A DNA stretch of 64,000 nucleotides from Toxotes chatareus. Lineage: Eukaryota > Chordata > Actinopteri > Toxotidae. A program made the position numbers and the translations under genes. The stretch covers positions 7,462,783-7,526,782 of the forward strand of contig CM028901.1 in assembly GCA_016801885.1 (NCBI GenBank), read 5' to 3'. Below the pieces are notes generated by a model. The model did no database searches, had not been told where the DNA came from, and saw nothing but the letters and a program-made list of their open reading frames with translations. Positions 38,305 to 51,482 of this stretch are shown here, in pieces; position 1 is the first letter of the stretch; the number at the start of each line of letters is the position of its first letter.

Positions 38305-39838
38305 AAAGCTGCAAGCAGCGATGACGGGCCCTCGCACCCCTTGCGACCCGCGGGAGTCGTACCAGCCAAGAGTCCTCCTCCTATGTCCTCTCCTCTTCTC
38401 CCCAGTACACGTCATAGTACAAACAGGTTATTTCCTGTTACCAGCAGGGGGCGCCACGAGTAAGGCGGGAGTTTGACATATGGAGCCGTTCAGGGCAGAG
38501 CCCTCATCATGCTCATGAAGTTTGAAGATGTTTGGATAAAGTATGTGGACGTGAGAGCCATTCAAAATGTCATGGCAAATTCACCAAACGCCACGAACTT
38601 TGGCGAGCCACAGAGGCCACGCCCTTTAACTTAGAAAAAAGCCTTTGATAACTTTTGATCATCATGGTCTTGAGGTGAGGTCCACCAGATATGAAGTTGA
38701 TCGGGTGAAATCCCTAGCACGAGTTCGTCCGCATACCAATGGTGGAAAGCACTGAAATTTGGCCGCCAAAAACAAAATGGCCGACTTCCTGCTAGGTTGA
38801 GGTCATGGTGTCAAGAGACTTTTTGTGCGTCAGGAAGTGTTCTTTATGTGTACCGATTTTCATCTTCGTACTCCAAAAAACCCATATGGAGAGGGGTATT
38901 TTAAATCTTCAAGGGGCGCCGTTGAGCCATTTTGCCCCTTAATTACAAAAACCCCATCAGAGTCTAGGACCAGCCCCAAGAACGTGTGTATGAATTTTTA
39001 GGATCATAGGAGGTGGTTAAGGTCATTACAAATCAAAACGTAATTTCACGGCGAGGATGCGTCAGTTGCCGGCGCCGCCACACACAGATGCCATTGCACC
39101 CAGCTTCACGGCCTTTATAATGTAGCTTCACCAAGTAGTTGGGAAGGTTGTAGAGCAGAAACCAAGCCGATGGTGTCAACTATTAAGGAGCAGTACACTT
39201 CAGAGTAAAAATAGGTCATTTCCTGTTACCAGCAGGGGACGCCACGAGTAAGGCGGGAGTTTGACATATGGAGGCGTTCAGGGCAGAGCCCTGATCAAGC
39301 TCATGAAGTTTGAAGATGTTTGGATAAAGTATGTGGACGTGAGAGCCATTCAAAATGTCATGGCAAATTCACCAAACGCCACCAAACTTTGGCGGGCCAC
39401 AGAGGCCACGCCCTTTAACTTAGAGAAAAGCCTTTGATAACTTTTGATCATCATGGTCTTGAGGTGAGGTCCACCAAATATGAAGTGGATCAGGTGAAAT
39501 CCCTAGCACGAGTTCGTCCGCATACCAATGGTGTATTTAGCCAAAATCGCCAACTTCCGACCACAATGGCGGACTTCCTGTTGGGTTGAGGTCATGGTGT
39601 CAAGAGACTTTTTGGTGTGTCTCGGTATGATCAACATGTGTACCAATTTTCATGCACCTATGACAAACTAAGCCCAATGGGAGGGGGGTTTTGAAAATTT
39701 CAAGGGGCGCTATGAGCCATTTGGCCCCCATTTACAACGACCACAAAATATCAAATTTTTCACCAGACCTGATGAGTGTGCAAAATTTCAGGCGTTTTAG
39801 AGCATGGGAAGGGCTTGAAAAATGCAGTTGTTTGGGAG

Positions 39839-39875
<37 letters not shown>

Positions 39876-39876
39876 T
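38305..39876 (+). repeat. Array unit 1
   Basis: Half A runs to about 39210 and half B to about 39838, followed by (AAT)12. No hairpin tail. B marker GATCAAG (odd type); A marker GCACTG. Half A has the full 5-G CTCF-like core at 38441. Confidence 0.9.
38441..38455 (+). promoter_or_regulatory. CTCF-like core motif, unit 1 half A
   Basis: CCAGCAGGGGGCGCC fits the CTCF core CCASYAGRKGGCRS at every position. Binding is inferred only. Confidence 0.4.
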
Positions 39877-41508
39877 AAAGCTGCAAGCAGCGATGACGGG
39901 CCCTCGCACCCCTTGCGACCCAGAGGAGTCGCAGCCGGCGCAGCCAAGAGTACCAGAGTCCCCCTATGTCCTCTCCTCTTCTACCCAGTACACGTCATAG
40001 TACAAACAGGTTATTTCCTGTTACCAGCAGGGGCGCCACGAGTAAGGCGGGAGTTTGACATATGGAGCCGTTCAGGGCAGAGCCCTCATCATGCTCATGA
40101 AGTTTGAAGATGTTTGGATAAAGTATGTGGACGTGAGAGCCATTCAAAATGTCATGGCAAATTCACCAAACGCCACCGAACTTTGGCGAGCCACAGAGGC
40201 CACGCCCTTTAACTTAGAGAAAAGCCTTTGATAACTTTTGATCATCATGGTCTTGAGGTGAGGTCCACCAGATATGAAGTTGATCGGGTGAAATCCCTAG
40301 CACGAGTTAAATCCGCATACCAATGGTGGAAAGCAGTGAAATTTGGCCGCCAAAAACAAAATGGCCGACTTCCTGCTAGGTTGAGGTCATGGTGTCAAGA
40401 GACTTTTTGTGCGTCAGGAAGTGTTCTTTATGTGTACCGATTTTCATCTTAGTACTCCAAAAAACCCATATGGAGAGGGGTATTTTAAATCTTCAAGGGG
40501 GCGCCGTTGAGCCATTTTGCCCTTAATTACAAAAACCCCATCAGAGTCTAGGACCAGCCCCCAAGAACGTGTGTATGAATTTTTAGGATCATAGGAGGTG
40601 GTTAAGGTCATTACAAATCCAAACGTAATTTCACGGCGAGGATGCGTCAGTTGCCGCGCCGCCACACAGATGCCATTGCACCCAGCTTCACGGCCTTTAT
40701 AATGTAGCTTCACCAAGTAGTTGGGAAGGTTGTAGAGCAGAAATGAAGCCGATGGTGTCAACTATTAAGGAGCAGTACACTTCAGAGTAAAAATAGGTCA
40801 TTTCCTGTTACCAGCAGGGGACGCCACGAGTAAGGCGGGAGTTTGAAATATGGAGGTGTTCAGGGCAGAGCCCTGATCATGCTCATGAAGTTTGAAGATG
40901 TTTGGATAAAGTATGTGGACGTGAGAGCCATTCAAAATGTCATGGAAAATTCACCAAACGCCACCAAACTTTGGCGGGCCACAGAGGCCACGCCCTTTAA
41001 CTTAGAAAAAAGCCTTTGATAACTTTTGATCATCATGGTCTTGAGATGAGGTCCACCAAATATGAAGTGGATCAGGTGAAATCCCTAGCACGAGTTCGTC
41101 CGCATACCAATGGTGTAATTAGCCAAAATCGCCAACTTCCGACCACAATGGCGGACTTCCTGTTGGGTTGAGGTCATGGTGTCAAGAGACTTTTTGGTGT
41201 GTCTCGGTATGATCAACATGTGTACCAATTTTCATGCACCTATGACAAACTAAGCCCAATGGGAGGGGGTTTGAAAATTTCAAGGGGCGCTGTGGAGCCA
41301 TTTTGCCCCCCCATTTACAACGACCACAAAATATCAAATTTTCACCAGACCTGATGAGTGTGCAAAATTTCAGGCGTTTTAGAGCATGGGAAGGGGTTGA
41401 AAAATGCAGTTGTTTGGGAGGAATAATAATAATAATAATAATAATAATTACAAAACAATAGGGCCTTAATAATAAACATTACAAAAACAATAGGCTCGGG
41501 CCCTAATT
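39877..41508 (+). repeat. Array unit 2
   Basis: B marker GATCATG (even type); A marker GCAGTG; B half has GGAGGTG. It ends with two tail copies that have both lost hairpin sequence: the first stops after GGGCCTT and the second jumps from AATAGG to CTCGGGCCC. Confidence 0.9.
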
Positions 41509-43090
41509 AAAGCTGCTGCAAGCAGCGATGACGGGCCCTCGCACCCCTTGCGACCCAGCGAGAGTCGCAGCCGGGCGCAGCCAAGAGTACCAGAGTCCTC
41601 CTATGTCCTCTCCTCTTCTTCCCAGTACACGTCATAGTACAAACAGGTTATTTCCTGTTACCAGCAGGGGCGCCACGAGTAAGGCGGGAGTTTGACATAT
41701 GGAGCCGTTCAGGGCAGAGCCCTCATCATGCTCATGAAGTTTGAAGATGTTTGGATAAAGTATGTGGACGTGAGAGCCATTCAAAATGTCATGGCAAATT
41801 CACCAAACGCCACGAACTTTGGCGAGCCACAGAGGCCACGCCCTTTAACTTAGAAAAAAGCCTTTGATAACTTTTGATCATCATGGTCTTGAGGTGAGGT
41901 CCACCAGATATGAAGTTGATCGGGTGAAATCCCTAGCACGAGTTCGTCCGCATACCACCAATGGTGGAAAGCACTGAAATTTGGCCGCCAAAAACAAAAT
42001 GGCCGACTTCCTGCTAGGTTGAGGTCATGGTGTCAAGAGACTTTTTGTGCGTCAGGAAGTGTTCTTTATGTGTACCGATTTTCATCTTCGTACTCCAAAA
42101 AACCCATATGGAGAGGGGTATTTTAAATCTTCAAGGGGGCGCCGTTGAGCCATTTTGCCCCGCCCAATTACAAAAACCCCATCAGAGTCTAGGACCAGCC
42201 CCCAAGAACGTGTGTATGAATTTTTAGGATCATAGGAGGTGGTTAAGGTCATTACAAATCAAAACGTAATTTCACGGCGAGGATGCGTCAGTTGCCAGCG
42301 CCGCCACACAGATGCCATTGCACCCAGCTTCACGGCCTTTATAATGTAGCTTCACCAAGTAGTTGGGAAGGTTGTAGAGCAGAAACCAAGCCGATGGTGT
42401 CAACTATTAAGGAGCAGTACACTTCAGAGTAAAAATAGGTCATTTCCTGTTACCAGCAGGGGACGCCACGAGTAAGGCGGGAGTTTGACATATGGAGGCG
42501 TTCAGGGCAGAGCCCTGATCAAGCTCATGAAGTTTGAAGATGTTTGGATAAAGTATGTGGACGTGAGAGCCATTCAAAATGTAATGGAAAATTCACCAAA
42601 CGCCACCAAACTTTGGCGGGCCACAGAGGCCACGCCCTTTAACTTAGAAAAAGCCTTTGATAACTTTTGATCATCATGGTCTTGAGGTGAGGTCCACCAA
42701 ATATGAAGTGGATCAGGTGAAATCCCTAGCACGAGTTAAATCCGCATACCAATGGTGTATTTCGCCCAAAATCGCCAACTTCCGACCACAATGGCGGACT
42801 TCCTGTTGGGTTGAGGTCATGGTGTCAAGAGACTTTTTGGTGTGTCTCGGTATGATCAACATGTGTACCAATTTTCATGCACCTATGACAAACTAAGCCC
42901 AATGGGAGGGGGTTTTGAAAATTTCAAGGGGCGCTGCTTGAGCCATTTGGCCCCCCATTTACAACGACCACAAAATATCAAATTTTTCACCAGACCTGAT
43001 GAGTGTGCAAAATTTCAGGCGTTTTAGAGCATGGGAAGGGGTTGAAAAATGCAGTTGTTTGGGAGGAATAATAATAATAATAATAATAAT
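41509..43090 (+). repeat. Array unit 3
   Basis: The start is slipped (AAAGCTGCTGCAAGCAGC). B marker GATCAAG; A marker GCACTG. Short (AAT)7, no tail. Half A carries an extra ACC in CATACCACCAATGG. Confidence 0.9.
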
Positions 43091-44639
43091 AAAGCTGCAA
43101 GCAGCGATGACGAGCCCTCGCACCCCTTGCGACCCAGCAGGAGTCGCAGCCGGCGCAGCCAAGAGTACCAGAGTCCTCCTATGTCCTCTCCTCTCTCTCC
43201 CCAGTACACGTCATAGTACAAACAGGTTATTTCCTGTTACCAGCAGGGGCACCACAGTAAGGCGGGAGTTTGACATATGGAGCCGTTCAGGGCAGAGCCC
43301 TCATCATGCTCATGAAGTTTGAAGATGTTTGGATAAAGTATGTGGACGTGAGAGCCATTCAAAATGTCATGGCAAATTCACCAAAGCATACCACCAAACT
43401 TTGGCGAGCCACAGAGGCCACGCCCTTTAACTTAGAAAAAAGCCTTTGATAACTTTTGATCATCATGGTCTTGAGGTGAGGTCCACCAGATATGAAGTTG
43501 ATCGGGTGAAATCCCTAGCACGAGTTAAATCCGCATACCAATGGTGGAAAGCACTGAAATTTGGCATAAAAACAAAATGGCCGACTTCCTGCTAGGTTGA
43601 GGTCATGGTGTCAAGAGACTTTTTGTGCGTCAGGAAGTGTTCTTTATGTGTACCGATTTTCATCTTCGTACTCCAAAAAACCCATATGGAGAGGGGTATT
43701 TTAAATCTTCAAGGGGCGCCGTTGAGCCATTTTGCCCTTAATTACAAAAACCCCATCAGAGTCTAGGACCAGCCCCAAGAACGTGTGTATGAATTTTTAG
43801 GATCATAGGAGGTGGTTAAGAAGGTCATTACAAATCAAACGTAATTTCACGGCGAGGATGCGTCAGTTGCCGCGCGCCGCCACACAGATGCCATTGCACC
43901 CAGCTTCACGGCCTTTATAATGTAGCTTCACCAAGTAGTTGGGAAGGTTGTAGAGCAGAAACCAAGCCGATGGTGTCAACTATTAAGGAGCAGTACACTT
44001 CAGAGTAAAAATAGGTCATTTCCTGTTACCAGCAGGGGCGCCACGAGTAAGGCGGGAGTTTGACATATGGAGGCGTTCAGGGCAGAGCCCTGATCATGCT
44101 CATGAAGTTTGAAGATGTTTGGATAAAGTATGTGGACGTGAGAGCCATTCAAAATGTCATGGCAAATTCACCAAACGCCACCAAACTTTGGCGGGCCACA
44201 GAGGCCACGCCCTTTAACTTAGAAAAAGCTCTGTGATAACTTTTGATCATCATGGTCTTGAGGTGAGGTCCACCAAATATGAAGTGGATCAGGTGAAATC
44301 CCTAGCACGAGTTAGTCCGCATACCAATGGTGTAATTAGCCAAAATCGCCAACTTCCGACCACAATGGCGGACTTCCTGTTGGGTTGAGGTCATGGTGTC
44401 AAGAGACTTTTGGTGTGTCTCGGTATGATCAACATGTGTACCAATTTTCATGCACCTATGACAAACTAAGCCCAATGGGAGGGGGTTTTGAAAATTTCAA
44501 GGGGGCGCTGCTTGAGCCATTTGGCCCCCCATTTACAACGACCACAAAATATCAAATTTTTCACCAGACCTGATGAGTGTGCAAAATTTCAGGCGTTTTA
44601 GAGCATGGGAAGGGGTTGAAAAATGCAGTTGTTTGGGAG

Positions 44640-44681
<42 letters not shown>

Positions 44682-44738
44682 CATTACAAAAAATAAACAA
44701 TAGGGCCTTCGCACCACTCGGTGCTCGGGCCCCTAATT
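43091..44738 (+). repeat. Array unit 4
   Basis: B marker GATCATG; A marker GCACTG (off the odd/even pattern). Half A has lost part of GGCCGCCAAA. The B half has AAAAAGCTCTGTGATAAC, a variant shared in shortened form with unit 6. (AAT)12 and one tail copy. Confidence 0.9.
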
Positions 44739-46312
44739 AAAGCTGCAAGCAAGCAGCGATGACGGGCCCTCGCACCCCTTGCGACCAGCGAGTCGCAGCC
44801 AGGCGCAGCCAAGAGTACCAGAGTCCTCCTATGTCCTCTCCTCTTCTCCCCAGTACACGTCATAGTACAAACAGGTTATTTCCTGTTACCAGCAGGGGCG
44901 CCACGAGTAAGGCGGGAGTTTGACATATGGAGCCGTTCAGGGCAGAGCCCTCATCATGCTCATGAAGTTTGAAGATGTTTGGATAAAGTATGTGGACGTG
45001 AGAGCCATTCAAAATGTCATGGCAAATTCACCAAACGCCACCGAACTTTGGCGAGCCACAGAGGCCACGCCCTTTAACTTAGAAAAAAGCCTTTGATAAC
45101 TTTTGATCATCATGGTCTTGAGGTGAGGTCCACCAGATATGAAGTTGATCGGGTGAAATCCCTAGCACGAGTTAAATCCGCATACCAATGGTGGAAAGCA
45201 CTGAAATTTGGCCGCCAAAAACAAAATGGCCGACTTCCTGCTAGGTTGAGGTCATGGTGTCAAGAGACTTTTTGTGCGTCAGGAAGTGTTCTTTATGTGT
45301 ACCGATTTTCATCTTCGTACTCCAAAAAACCCATATGGAGATGGGTATTTTAAATCTTCAAGGGGCGCCGTTGAGCCATTTTGCCCCTTAATTACAAAAA
45401 CCCCATCAGAGTCTAGGACCAGCCCCAAGAACGTGTGTATGAATTTTTAGGATCATAGGAGGTGGTTAAGGTCATTACAAATCAAAACGTAATTTCACGG
45501 CGAGGATGCGTCAGTTGCCGCGCCCGCCACACAGATGCCATTGCACCCAGCTTCACGGCCTTTATAATGTAGCTTCACCAAGTAGTTGGGAAGGTTGTAG
45601 AGCAGAAACCAAGCCGATGGTGTCAACTATTAAGGAGCAGTACACTTCAGAGTAAAAATAGGTCATTTCCTGTTACCAGCAGGGGGCGCCACGAGTAAGG
45701 CGGGAGTTTGACATATGGAGGCGTTCAGGGCAGAGCCCTGATCAAGCTCATGAAGTTTGAAGATGTTTGGATAAAGTATGTGGACGTGAGAGCCATTCAA
45801 AATGTCATGGAAAATTCACCAAACGCACCAAACTTTGGCGGGCCACAGAGGCCACGCCCTTTAACTTAGAGAAAAGCCTTTGATAACTTTTGATCATCAT
45901 GGTCTTGAGGTGAGGTCCACCAAATATGAAGTGGATCAGGTGAAATCCCTAGCACGAGTTAAATCCGCATACCAATGGTGTATTTAGCCAAAATCGCCAA
46001 CTTCCGACCACAATGGCGGACTTCCTGTTGGGTTGAGGTCATGGTGTCAAGAGACTTTTTGGTGTGTCTCGGTATGATCAACATGTGTACCAATTTTCAT
46101 GCACCTATGACAAACTAAGCCCAATGGGAGGGGGTTTTGAAAATTTCAAGGGGGCGCTGCTTGAGCCATTTGGCCCCCATTTACAACGACCACAAAATAT
46201 CAAATTTTTCACCAGACCTGATGAGTGTGCAAAATTTCAGGCGTTTTAGAGCATGGGAAGGGGTTGAAAAATGCAGTTGTTTGGGAGGACAAAATAATAA
46301 TAATAATTAATT
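44739..46312 (+). repeat. Array unit 5
   Basis: The start is slipped (GCTGCAAGCAAGCAGC). B marker GATCAAG; A marker GCACTG. The full 5-G CTCF-like core lies in half B (45676). The AAT tract is short and degenerate (GGACAAAATAATAATAAT); no tail. Confidence 0.9.
45676..45690 (+). promoter_or_regulatory. CTCF-like core motif, unit 5 half B
   Basis: Full match to the CTCF core; the only full match in a B half. Confidence 0.4.
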
Positions 46313-47863
46313 AAAGCTGCAAGCAGCGATGACGAGACCCTCGCACCCCTTGCGACCCAGCAGAGAGTCGCAGCCAGCGCAGCCAAGAGTACCAGAGTCC
46401 TCCTATGTCCTCTCCTCTTCTCCCCAGTACACGTCATAGTACAAACAGGTTATTTCCTGTTACCAGCAGGGGCGCCACGAGTAAGGCGGGAGTTTGACAT
46501 ATGGAGCCGTTCAGGGCAGAGCCCTCATCATGCTCATGAAGTTTGAAGATGTTTGGATAAAGTATGTGGACGTGAGAGCCATTCAAAATGTCATGGCAAA
46601 TTCACCAAACATACCACCGAACTTTGGCGAGCCACAGAGGCCACGCCCTTTAACTTAGAAAAAAGCCTTTGATAACTTTTGATCATCATGGTCTTGAGGT
46701 GAGGTCCACCAGATATGAAGTTGATCGGGTGAAATCCCTAGCACGAGTTAAATCCGCATACCAATGGTGGAAAGCAGTGAAATTTGGCCGCCAAAAACAA
46801 AATGGCCGACTTCCTGCTAGGTTGAGGTCATGGTGTCAAGAGACTTTTTGTGCGTCAGGAAGTGTTCTTTATGTGTACCGATTTTCATCTTCGTACTCCA
46901 AAAAACCCATATGGAGAGGGGTATTTTAAATCTTCAAGGGGGCGCCGTTGAGCCATTTTGCCCCGCCAATTACAAAAACCCCATCAGAGTCTAGGACCAG
47001 CCCCCAAGAACGTGTGTATGAATTTTTAGGATCATAGGAGGTGGTTAAGGTCATTACAAATCAAAACGTAATTTCACGGCGAGGATGCGTCAGTTGCCGC
47101 GCCCGCCACACAGATGCCATTGCACCCAGCTTCATGGCCTTTATAATGTAGCTTCACCAAGTAGTTGGGAAGGTTGTAGAGCAGAAACCAAGCCGATGGT
47201 GTCAACTATTAAGGAGCAGTACACTTCAGAGTAAAAATAGGTCATTTCCTGTTACCAGCAGGGGCGCCACGAGTAAGGCGGGAGTTTGACATATGGAGGC
47301 GTTCAGGGCAGAGCCCTGATCATGCTCATGAAGTTTGAAGATGTTTGGATAAAGTATGTGGACGTGAGAGCCATTCAAAATGTCATGGCAAATTCACCAA
47401 ACGCCACCAAACTTTGGCGGGCCACAGAGGCCACGCCCTTTAACTTAGAAAAAGCTGTGATAACTTTTGATCATCATGGTCTTGAGGTGAGGTCCACCAA
47501 ATATGAAGTGGATCAGGTGAAATCCCTAGCACGAGTTCGTCCCGCATACCAATGGTGTATTTAGCCAAAATCGCCAACTTCCGACCACAATGGCGGACTT
47601 CCTGTTGGGTTGAGGTCATGGTGTCAAGAGACTTTTGGTGTGTCTCGGTATGATCAACATGTGTACCAATTTTCATGCACCTATGACAAACTAAGCCCAA
47701 TGGGAGGGGGTTTTGAAAATTTCAAGGGGCGCTGCGAGAGCCATTTGGCCCCCCATTTACAACGACCACAAAATATCAAATTTTTCACCAGACCTGATGA
47801 GTGTGCAAAATTTCAGGCGTTTTAGAGCATGGGAAGGGGTTGAAAAATGCAGTTGTTTGGGAG

Positions 47864-47897
<34 letters not shown>

Positions 47898-48009
47898 CAT
47901 TACAAAAAAAAATAGGGCAGCACCACTTCGGTGCTCGGGCCCTAATAATAATAAAAACATTAGAATTACAATAGGGCCTTCGCACCACTCGGGTGCTCGG
48001 GCCCTAATT
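46313..48009 (+). repeat. Array unit 6
   Basis: B marker GATCATG; A marker GCAGTG; B half has AAAAAGCTGTGATAAC like unit 4. (AAT)10 is followed by two diverged tail copies (the first with GGGCAGCACCACTTCGGTGC, the second with an extra G in CTCGGGTGC). Confidence 0.9.
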
Positions 48010-49554
48010 AAAACTGCAAGCAGCGATGACGATGCCCTCTCCCACCCCCTTGCGACCAGCAGGAGTCGCAGCCGCGGCGCAGCCAAGAGTACCAGAGTCC
48101 TCCTATGTCCTCTCCTCTTCTCCCCAGTACACGTCATAGTACAAACAGGTTATTTCCTGTTACCAGCAGGGGCGCCACGAGTAAGGCGGGAGTTTGACAT
48201 ATGGAGCCGTTCAGGGCAGAGCCCTCATCATGCTCATGAAGTTTGAAGATGTTTGGATAAAGTATGTGGACGTGAGAGCCATTCAAAATGTCATGGCAAA
48301 TTCACCAAACGCATACCGAACTTTGGCGAGCCACAGAGGCCACGCCCTTTAACTTAGAAAAAAGCCTTTGATAACTTTTGATCATCATGGTCTTGAGGTG
48401 AGGTCCACCAGATATGAAGTTGATCGGGTGAAATCCCTAGCACGAGTTAAATCCGCATACCAATGGTGGAAAGCACTGAAATTTGGCCGCCAAAAACAAA
48501 ATGGCCGACTTCCTGCTAGGTTGAGGTCATGGTGTCAAGAGACTTTTTGTGCGTCAGGAAGTGTTCTTTATGTGTACCGATTTTCATCTTCGTACTCCAA
48601 AAAACCCATATGGAGAGGGTATTTTAAATCTTCAAGGGGCGCCGTTGAGCCATTTTGCCCTTAATTACAAAAACCCCATCAGAGTCTAGGACCAGCCCCA
48701 AGAACGTGTGTATGAATTTTTAGGATCATAGGAGGTGGTTAAGGTCATTACAAATCAAACGTAATTTCACGGCGAGGATGCGTCAGTTGCCGCGCCGCCA
48801 CACAGATGCCATTGCACCCAGCTTCACGGCCTTTATAATGTAGCTTCACCAAGTAGTTGGGAAGGTTGTAGAGCAGAAACCAAGCCGATGGTGTCAACTA
48901 TTAAGGAGCAGTACACTTCAGAGTAAAAATAGGTCATTTCCTGTTACCAGCAGGGGCGCCACGAGTAAGGCGGGAGTTTGACATATGGAGGCGTTCAGGG
49001 CAGAGCCCTGATCAAGCTCATGAAGTTTGAAGATGTTTGGATAAAGTATGTGGACGTGAGAGCCATTCAAAATGTCATGGAAAATTCACCAAACGCCACC
49101 AAACTTTGGCGGGCCACAGAGGCCACGCCCTTTAACTAGAAAAAGCCTTTGATAACTTTTGATCATCATGGTCTTGAGGTGAGGTCCACCAAATATGAAG
49201 TGGATCAGGTGAAATCCCTAGCACGAGTTAGTCCGCATACCAATGGTGTATTTAGCCAAAATCGCCAACTTCCGACCACAATGGCGGACTTCCTGTTGGG
49301 TTGAGGTCATGGTGTCAAGAGACTTTTGGTGTGTCTCGGTATGATCAACATGTGTACCAATTTTCATGCACCTATGACAAACTAAGCCCAATGGGAGGGG
49401 GTTTTGAAAATTTCAAGGGGGCGCTGCTTGAGCCATTTGGCCCCCATTTACAACGACCACAAAATATCAAATTTTTCACCAGACCTGATGAGTGTGCAAA
49501 ATTTCAGGCGTTTTAGAGCATGGGAAGGGGTTGAAAAATGCAGTTGTTTGGGAG

Positions 49555-49609
<55 letters not shown>

Positions 49610-49756
49610 CATTACAAAAACAATAGGGCCTTCGCACCACTCGGTGCTCGGGCCCTAATAATAAACATTACAAAAACAATAGGGCCTTCGCACCACTCGG
49701 TGCTCGGGCCCTAATGATATCAGATACACATAATTCCATAAATATAATAATAAATT
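48010..49756 (+). repeat. Array unit 7 plus unique spacer
   Basis: It starts with AAACTGCAAGCAGC (G to A change). B marker GATCAAG; A marker GCACTG. (AAT)17 and two clean tail copies, then about 40 bp of unique sequence (from 49715, GATATCAGATACACATAATT onward) before unit 8. This spacer is the only non-array sequence inside the array. Confidence 0.9.
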
Positions 49757-51319
49757 AAAGCTGCAAGCAGCGATGACGGGCCCTCGCACCCCTTGCGACC
49801 CGCACGAGTCGCAGCCGGCGCAGCCAAGAGTACCAGAGTCCTCCTATGTCCTCTCCTCTTCTCACCAGTACACGTCATAGTACAAACAGGTTATTTCCTG
49901 TTACCAGCAGGGGGCGCCACGAGTAAGGCGGGAGTTTGACATATGGAGCCGTTCAGGGCAGAGCCCTCATCATGCTCATGAAGTTTGAAGATGTTTGGAT
50001 AAAGTATGTGGACGTGAGAGCCATTCAAAATGTCATGGCAAATTCACCAAACATACCGAACTTTGGCGAGCCACAGAGGCCACGCCCTTTAACAGAAAAA
50101 AGCCTTTGATAACTTTTGATCATCATGGTCTTGAGGTGAGGTCCACCAGATATGAAGTTGATCGGGTGAAATCCCTAGCACGAGTTCATCCGCATACCAA
50201 TGGTGGAAAGCAGTGAAATTTGGCCGCCAAAAACAAAATGGCCGACTTCCTGCTAGGTTGAGGTCATGGTGTCAAGAGACTTTTTTGTGCGTCAGGAAGT
50301 GTTCTTTATGTGTACCGATTTTCATCTTCGTACTCCAAAAAACCCATATGGAGAGGGGTATTTTAAATCTTCAAGGGGGCGCCGTTGAGCCATTTTGCCC
50401 TTAATTACAAAAACCCCATCAGAGTCTAGGACCAGCCCCCAAGAACGTGTGTATGAATTTTTATGATCATAGGAGGTGGTTAAGGTCATTACAAATCCCA
50501 AACGTAATTTCACGGCGAGGATGCGTCAGTTGCCGCGCCGCCACACAGATGCCCATTGCACCCAGCTTCACGGCCTTTATAATGTAGCTTCACCAAGTAG
50601 TTGGGAAGGTTGTAGAGCAGAAACCAAGCCGATGGTGTCAACTATTAAGGAGCAGTACACTTCAGAGTAAAAATAGGTCATTTCCTGTTACCAGCAGGGG
50701 CGCCACGAGTAAGGCGGGAGTTTGACATATGGAGGTGTTCAGGGCAGAGCCCTGATCATGCTCATGAAGTTTGAAGATGTTTGGATAAAGTATGTGGACG
50801 TGAGAGCCATTCAAAATGTCATGGAAAATTCACCAAATACCACCAAACTTTGGCGGGCCACAGAGGCCACGCCCTTTAACTTAGAGAAAAGCCTTTGATA
50901 ACTTTTGATCATCATGGTCTTGAGATGAGGTCCACCAAATATGAAGTGGATCAGGTGAAATCCCTAGCACGAGTTCGTCCGCATACCAATGGTGTAATTA
51001 GCCAAAATCGCCAACTTCCGACCACAATGGCGGACTTCCTGTTGGGTTGAGGTCATGGTGTCAAGAGACTTTTGGTGTGTCTCGGTATGATCAACATGTG
51101 TACCAATTTTCATGCACCTATGACAAACTAAGCCCAATGGGAGGGGGTTTTGAAAATTTCAAGGGGGCGCTGTGGAGCCATTTGCCCCCCCATTTACAAC
51201 GACCACAAAATATCAAATTTTCACCAGACCTGATGAGTGTGCCAAATTTCAGGCGTTTTAGAGCATGGGAAGGGGTTGAAAAATGCAGTTGTTTGGGAGG
51301 AATAATAATAATAATAATT
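49757..51319 (+). repeat. Array unit 8
   Basis: B marker GATCATG with GGAGGTG; A marker GCAGTG. Half A has a full 5-G CTCF-like core (49904). Short (AAT)6, no tail. Confidence 0.9.
49904..49918 (+). promoter_or_regulatory. CTCF-like core motif, unit 8 half A
   Basis: Full match to the CTCF core. Confidence 0.4.
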
Positions 51320-51467
51320 AAAGCTGCAAGCAGCGATGACGAACCCTCGCACCCCTTGCGACCCATGGAGAGTCGCAGCCGGCGCAGCCAAGAGTACCAG
51401 AGTCCTCCTATGTCCTCTCCTCTTCTCCCCAGTACACGTCATAGTACAAACAGGTTATTTCCTGTTA

Positions 51468-51482
51468 CCAGCAGGGGGCGCC
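51468..51482 (+). promoter_or_regulatory. CTCF-like core motif, unit 9 half A
   Basis: Full match to the CTCF core. Confidence 0.4.
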
